The notes under the pieces are model-generated. The model ran no database searches and was not told the DNA's origin. It was given only the letters and a program-made list of their open reading frames with translations. 64,000 nucleotides of DNA, from positions 1-64,000 of the forward strand of contig JAODTK010001166.1 of assembly GCA_026419785.1 (NCBI GenBank), given 5' to 3'. A program made the position numbers and the translations under genes. Shown here piece by piece: positions 59,225 through 64,000 of this stretch (positions within the stretch are counted from its first letter, which is position 1; each line of letters begins with the position of its first letter). Origin of the DNA: Sclerodactyla briareus (lineage: Eukaryota > Echinodermata > Holothuroidea > Dendrochirotida > Sclerodactylidae).

Positions 59225-61850
59225 GACCAGGCCTATCGCGTCCATGGTTAATTCTGAACTGGATCAAGTAACCCCGCATCGCTTCCAGCTCTGTAGCTAG
59301 CCGGAGACGCCTTAATCTTTCGTCGTAGGGTTAATGTTAGAAAGTGAATCATTCTATTGCGCCTCCGCTGAACTGTTTCAATAACCTGTTGTCTTTTGCA
59401 AAGTAGGATCACACTTGTAATAATATCCAGGTGCGGTCTCACCAGTTGCTCCAACAGCGACAACAATATCTTATCAAGGAAACTGAAGTGACCGTGAATC
59501 AGCACGAATCAGATTACCTCTTCTAGCAGTTCGGCACATGTTGAAGGTTCCAAGAAGAATCATAACAAAACCCCAAGATCTTTTTGAATTCACCTCCTGA
59601 ATATTTTTGGCTATTTAACTTGAAGGAAGCGTGCGATTGTTGAAACCCCCCCAAAAACCAGCATATTTTTGCATGTCGACATGAAACACATTGCCAGTCG
59701 AGACATTGGGAAGTATATCAGATCCTTTGAACAATTGCAGCATAGCATTCGAACCGACCTCCCGAACAATTGGTATTGTCTGCGAACTTCTTAAACCTGG
59801 AATGAAACAGAACCTTAAAGATCGACAATATAACACCAAAAAGAGTAACGGCCCGAGAACTGATCCCTGGGAAACCACTAGGACCTTTTGCCAGAAGGAA
59901 GACACGGCCCATTAATGACAACTCGTTGTCCTATAGAAGCCCCTCACGAATCCATAAGGACATTCCTCAATGCCCAAAGACTCTCCAACTTGAGCAAGAG
60001 AGCGCTCATGAGGAACCTGTCAAAGCTTCTGAAGTCCAGGAAAATATATCAACAGCATTGCGTTGTCAACATGAACATGTAACATCTCCCATATAAAATT
60101 CCAAGAGATTAGTCAAAAACACGAAAGATTTTTCATAAACCATGCTGAGAATCCCTAATCCGACTATTGATCATTGAATAAGCAACCATATGATCCCGAA
60201 TGATTGATTCCATTACCTTGCAGAACAACACTAGTAAGACTGTCATTACGAGGAAGAGACCGTCTACCTTGCTTGAAAATAGGAGAACATTTGCTCTCTC
60301 CAATCATCCGGAACAAACCTTCTGGCAGAGTCTTATTGAAATAATAGCTAATGGAACAGAAAAACTCGTCGGCGAAGGATTTTAGTAAGAAAGGATAAAC
60401 TCCGTCAAGACTAGGAGCTTTACCACTTCTGAGCTTGTGCAGTTTCTCCTTTACTAAACCAGGGCGAGCACAACCATATTACCAATCTATGCGGAGAAAC
60501 CCCGACATTAGGTCACAAATTTCATCAAGTTCTCATGAGTAAACACAAACGAGAAATAATTATTGTGAACCTAGCATCTCCTGGCTATCGCTGTGTGGTG
60601 ACACCCGAGTGGATCGAATCAACGGACCAATGCTGTCCTTGACTTCGTTCCCCTCACATAAGAGAAAAAGGCACGAGGATTCTACTTGATATTAGAGGGC
60701 AATCTGCCCTCTCAAAACCCAGTTAGCACCAGAAACTAAACGCTGGACAAAGCTTTTTGTGAACTTTGAAAAGCTCTAGATCAGACACGCGACCAGAAGA
60801 ACGATAAAGTCCGCCATAAATGTCGCTTACGTGTGATGTCCAGAAAAACTTCCCTTTGCATCCAAGCTGGCCCTCTTGTCTTACTTGCGAGTTTCCTCCA
60901 AGGACACGTAAACTTTCATAACCTCGTAACCTTTTCAATGAAACCATATCCAATAGTCATGGCAGCATTCGTACTTATCTAACAATTGATGCCAATCTAC
61001 TGTGCTAAAAAACCTGGAAAAGTCATCACATGGCCTTCGCGAAACAAGGAACAAGCTCTACACTCTGTGGGGATTATTGACGGAACAAGACAGTGAAAGC
61101 TAAAAAATATCGTGATCACTTGCACGAGCTACCAAGTCTCTACATATCTACAGAATCGGATCACTGCTCAAAACTAAATCCAAATATTATGCTTCTGGGT
61201 AGGAAAATGTATATGCTGAGGAAAGGAAACAATCTGCGGACATTTGAAAAAGCTAGATCCAGACTGCCACTAGTACCATCTAGACCAAGAAATTCTGGGA
61301 TAATTGAAATCACCCATAATGATGGTACTCTTCCGAAGCCCAGAGCTATTTGGAGAAGGCACACAACGCCAACAGAGGTGACAAAAACTCACACAAGCTT
61401 GGCATTATCAAAAAACTATTCAAAGTCAGACATTCACATACAACAAAATCACCACCAATGCCAAGGAAGAGCTTATCGGTCCTATATTGCCTATAAAACA
61501 AACCATAACCAGGAAAGGTTGAATTCGGCTTGAGGAATATCACTGTTCACCCACGACTCTGTAATACCAATGACCGTTCAGCTGCGTTCCTGAACTAAAA
61601 CGCAACTCATCAAGCTTGCCCTGTTGTAGGGATTTCAAAGTTCCCGGAGGTCAAATGGCATAATTTAATGTACTCTGAACGAGGTTCAGCACCAAAGGAT
61701 CTTTCTGCGGATATACACTTCGACAGTTCACCGCGCACAGTGGCGTTATCAAGAAGAAGGGTTTCTCCTTCAATTCCTATCGGTTGTATAAGATTGGCTT
61801 TACAGCTTGGTGTGTGTTCCTTCATTTGACGTTGTCCCAGCTAAGGGAGG
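59225..61850 (-). mobile_element. CR1-like LINE ORF2, endonuclease to RT, degenerate
   Basis: This is the most complete retrotransposon in the window. On minus, in order, across shifted frames: endonuclease ITESWVNSDIPQAEFN (about 61525-61573) and IIMGDFNYPRISWSRW (about 61275-61320); RT APSLDGVYP (about 60400-60420); a template-grip block with MIIRD-like sequence and DSQHGF (about 60140-60160); motif A LDFRSFD (60019-60039); QGSVLGPLLF (about 59840-59873); motif C FADNT (59772-59786), with Asn in place of the second catalytic Asp; and LVRPHL (59431-59448) followed by VQRRRNRMIHF. Frameshifts and in-frame stops are numerous, and the 3' end is lost near 59225. Plus-strand frames here (for example 61093-61533) are shadows. 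Confidence 0.85.
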
Positions 61851-61909
61851 ACGTTAGTTAATGGGCAACACAACTAACATAATCGCTTATTGAGGTGAAG
61901 GGGGGTTTG

Positions 61910-62460
61910 AGGCAACGGGGGTAGTCTACCTCTGCAGGAGATCTGTGATTTTTTTTAATTTATGGGTGCTACCACATTGTTGAAAGTGGGTGCGCGATGC
62001 CATACACTTCATATGAGGAGTTACACGATGTGGACGTCGAAAATGCGGCAGGGAACGCCAAGAAGTGAATTGTCACCAATGACATGATTCAAAATTCAGG
62101 TGAAGAAAAAGGCTAAGTCCCAAGTATTGCCTGAATTTTCGATGGAATGCCCAAAAGTTGAAACTTTGGTTTTTTAAGGATAAGAGGTCGAGGCGGCGGA
62201 GTAAGTCTACCACCTGGTGGGACGTGAATATTGTGGCATATATGGTCTATTGCAAATTAACTAGAGAAATAGAGGATATATTCCAGCAATGAGCCATGGG
62301 TGCGACCACTTGTGAAAGCTGGGTGCTAAACGGTGACCCCACAACTGAGGGGCACTCCGGTTGAGGGTGGAATCCTCCAAAATAGCATCGTGAAGATTCG
62401 GCCAAGAACGCTACAAATCGTGGAGACATAATTCAACATTCAGTGAAAGAAGTTTTATAT
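61910..62460. repeat. Diverged direct repeat, two ~270-bp units
   Basis: GGAGTA.GTCTACC, then GGGTGC.ACCAC.TTGTGAAAG.TGGGTGC and a late ATTCA.AATTCAGTGAA.A-like segment occur in the same order at 61915-62120 and 62190-62460. There is no conserved frame. Confidence 0.5.
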
Positions 62461-64000
62461 CCGAAGATTACATGACTTTTCGGAGGCATGTCGAAAAGTG
62501 TAAACTGTTCGCCGAGCGCTTCGCGACAGTTGCGTTTTGCGTCTGTGTTATATCATTTGGCCACCCAGTCTTGTCCAATTGGAAGTGTCCCTCCCGTGCG
62601 CCTTTACACTGTTTGGTTCGCAAGAAGATAAAAATGGGGACGTAATAATCTTCGGTAAAAGACTCAGGGCCTATCTAAGTGTAGGTCAGAGAGGGTCAGT
62701 GCAATTGTTGGCAATTGGATCCTGCAAATCTCGAATCCGCGCAACAGTATAGAGTTTGTTGCCATGCCCATTTTCATTGCTCCTTTCATAAGCGTACCTA
62801 CTTGCATACGTTATTTAAAATGTCACAGCACGCAACGCAAACCTTGAAATTGAACCCCAAGGCGATGAAGTTTCGAAGAAAAAAAAATGGTTATCATTTC
62901 AGGAATGCTGCTTAGTTGTCCCCATAAGGCACGGCGTTTCTTGCAATCTAGCGGGTCTGTCAAACGTAAAGATTTTCTTGTACGACACGCGCCAACCTGT
63001 GGTTGGCGCTCGCTCAGATTAGTATTCACTTGGGTCCTCCCCCGCCCCAATCGCAACACAAATCGCCGCTCTTGCCTCCGTCAGTAGTAACATTCGGTGA
63101 ACTTTGATCACCTCGGATCAATTCCTGCATAAACGGACGAGACGAACGCCAATCATGATATAGAGAATCACATACTTCATCCATGGAGCATTATATTAAC
63201 GGAGGAGAGGCCATCAGAGCGCGTATTGTGTGCCCTGTCCAAATTTTCGTCAGAGAACACCAACGCGAAGTGAGGAGGAGCCATATTGTGTGTAACATTG
63301 TAAAACACATTCCGTTCTGTTTACCTCTCTATCTTGATTTTATTTCGACCAGAGACACCCGAAAAATACCGTCGTTGTTCCAAAGTAAAGATGGTATCTA
63401 ATAGTGCAAGATTTCTGCAACATTTTCATGGAGTGTAATCTGTTTCAGAAAAGCGGGAAAATCAGACATTGTTACGGTGGAAGCCACAGAAACAACATGA
63501 ATAATTCGTTCTGGGAAAAGATAGATTGAGTCTGGCAGAAAGAAACAACCAGCTAGGCGTAAGGTATGACATAACGGATGTGAACTAGAGCTTAATTAAT
63601 AATGTTGAAAGCTCGATTAAGGAGGAGGCGGTTAAACGGAACATTTCCAGTTTACGCGCGAAATGGCTTATCCATGTCGCCTGATGCCATGTCCCTATAA
63701 CAACACTGTCAAGTGAGGCGTGTGTAGCATAGCAAACGAGTGCTCCACACGACGTCGGTTTTGTAAGGAAGCTTCCAGTAAGAAATGTCCGGGGCTTGGT
63801 TCATTCATGCATACATTTATAGAAGACGGCGCATATATCAATTTCGATATATGAGTTTCGAATTGTATTATTCTCCAAACTGATCTGAGGCCTTCCTTTG
63901 AAAACTAAAATGACTAACGTAACACACACTGAACCTTTTTTTTTTTTAAAATTGGAACATCTACATTTAAAAATTAGAATGAAAAATGGAAGAAAAAAAA
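62461..64000. other. No gene recognised
   Basis: Short frames on both strands (62823-63059 minus, 62887-63087 plus) are open mainly because of composition. No splice pair or family is visible. A- and T-runs occur at 62878-62887, 63937-63947 and the window end. Confidence 0.45.

Noticed and set aside
61093..61533. 146-codon plus-strand frame
   Set aside because: It lies exactly antisense to the endonuclease part of the minus-strand LINE, whose family motifs are clear.

Overview
This is a eukaryotic, animal-type window that is almost entirely intergenic, intronic and repetitive DNA. There are no operons, no Shine-Dalgarno-spaced genes and no long bacterial-style reading frames. The coding signals are spliced or degenerate exons, non-LTR retrotransposon reverse transcriptases and linker-histone genes. 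The frequent TAGGCCTA motif (near 14660, 32990-33080, 40040, 43010), CR1/L2-type LINEs and GC-skewed fold-back elements suggest a marine invertebrate. An ambulacrarian such as an echinoderm is my best guess, but that is inference only. Paired copies of the same sequence differ mostly by one-base gains and losses, and both histone copies are frameshifted. The assembly therefore probably carries residual long-read indel errors, so frame breaks here should not be read as pseudogenisation by default.

Layout. 0-5 kb: an RFX-type palindrome, a 390-bp tandem duplication and an L2-like 3' tail ending in an ATT microsatellite. 9-13.3 kb: weak signs of a plus-strand spliced gene, ending in a probable terminal exon that encodes a hydrophobic C-terminus. 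15-25 kb: tandem and dispersed repeats, three degenerate CR1-like LINE fragments and a 1-kb field rich in TTCGTACGAA palindromes. 28.7 and 30.65 kb: a fold-back and a minisatellite enclosed by inverted repeats. 31.6-34.9 kb: the best single-copy gene, a VMO-I (vitelline membrane outer layer protein 1) homologue, of which two exons are clear and a third is possible. 37.2-43.2 kb: a 3-kb head-to-tail duplication, each unit carrying a ~1.65-kb inverted-repeat element that itself contains a ~150-190-bp tandem array. 44-46 kb: a fold-back and two TA-rich blocks. 46.6-50.1 kb: two minus-strand linker histone H1 copies with flanking satellite; one has a histone-type 3' stem-loop. 50.3-53 kb: LINE 3' ends and the second copy of a 1.1-kb dispersed repeat. 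55-62.5 kb: microsatellites, short tandem repeats, a hairpin-rich repeat and the most complete LINE, on the minus strand, running from endonuclease to reverse transcriptase.

Nothing here amounts to a new multi-gene system. The most unusual items are the inverted-repeat-bounded minisatellite whose unit matches its own terminus, the nested element/array/duplication at 37-43 kb, the palindrome field at 19.7-20.8 kb, and the H1 pair.
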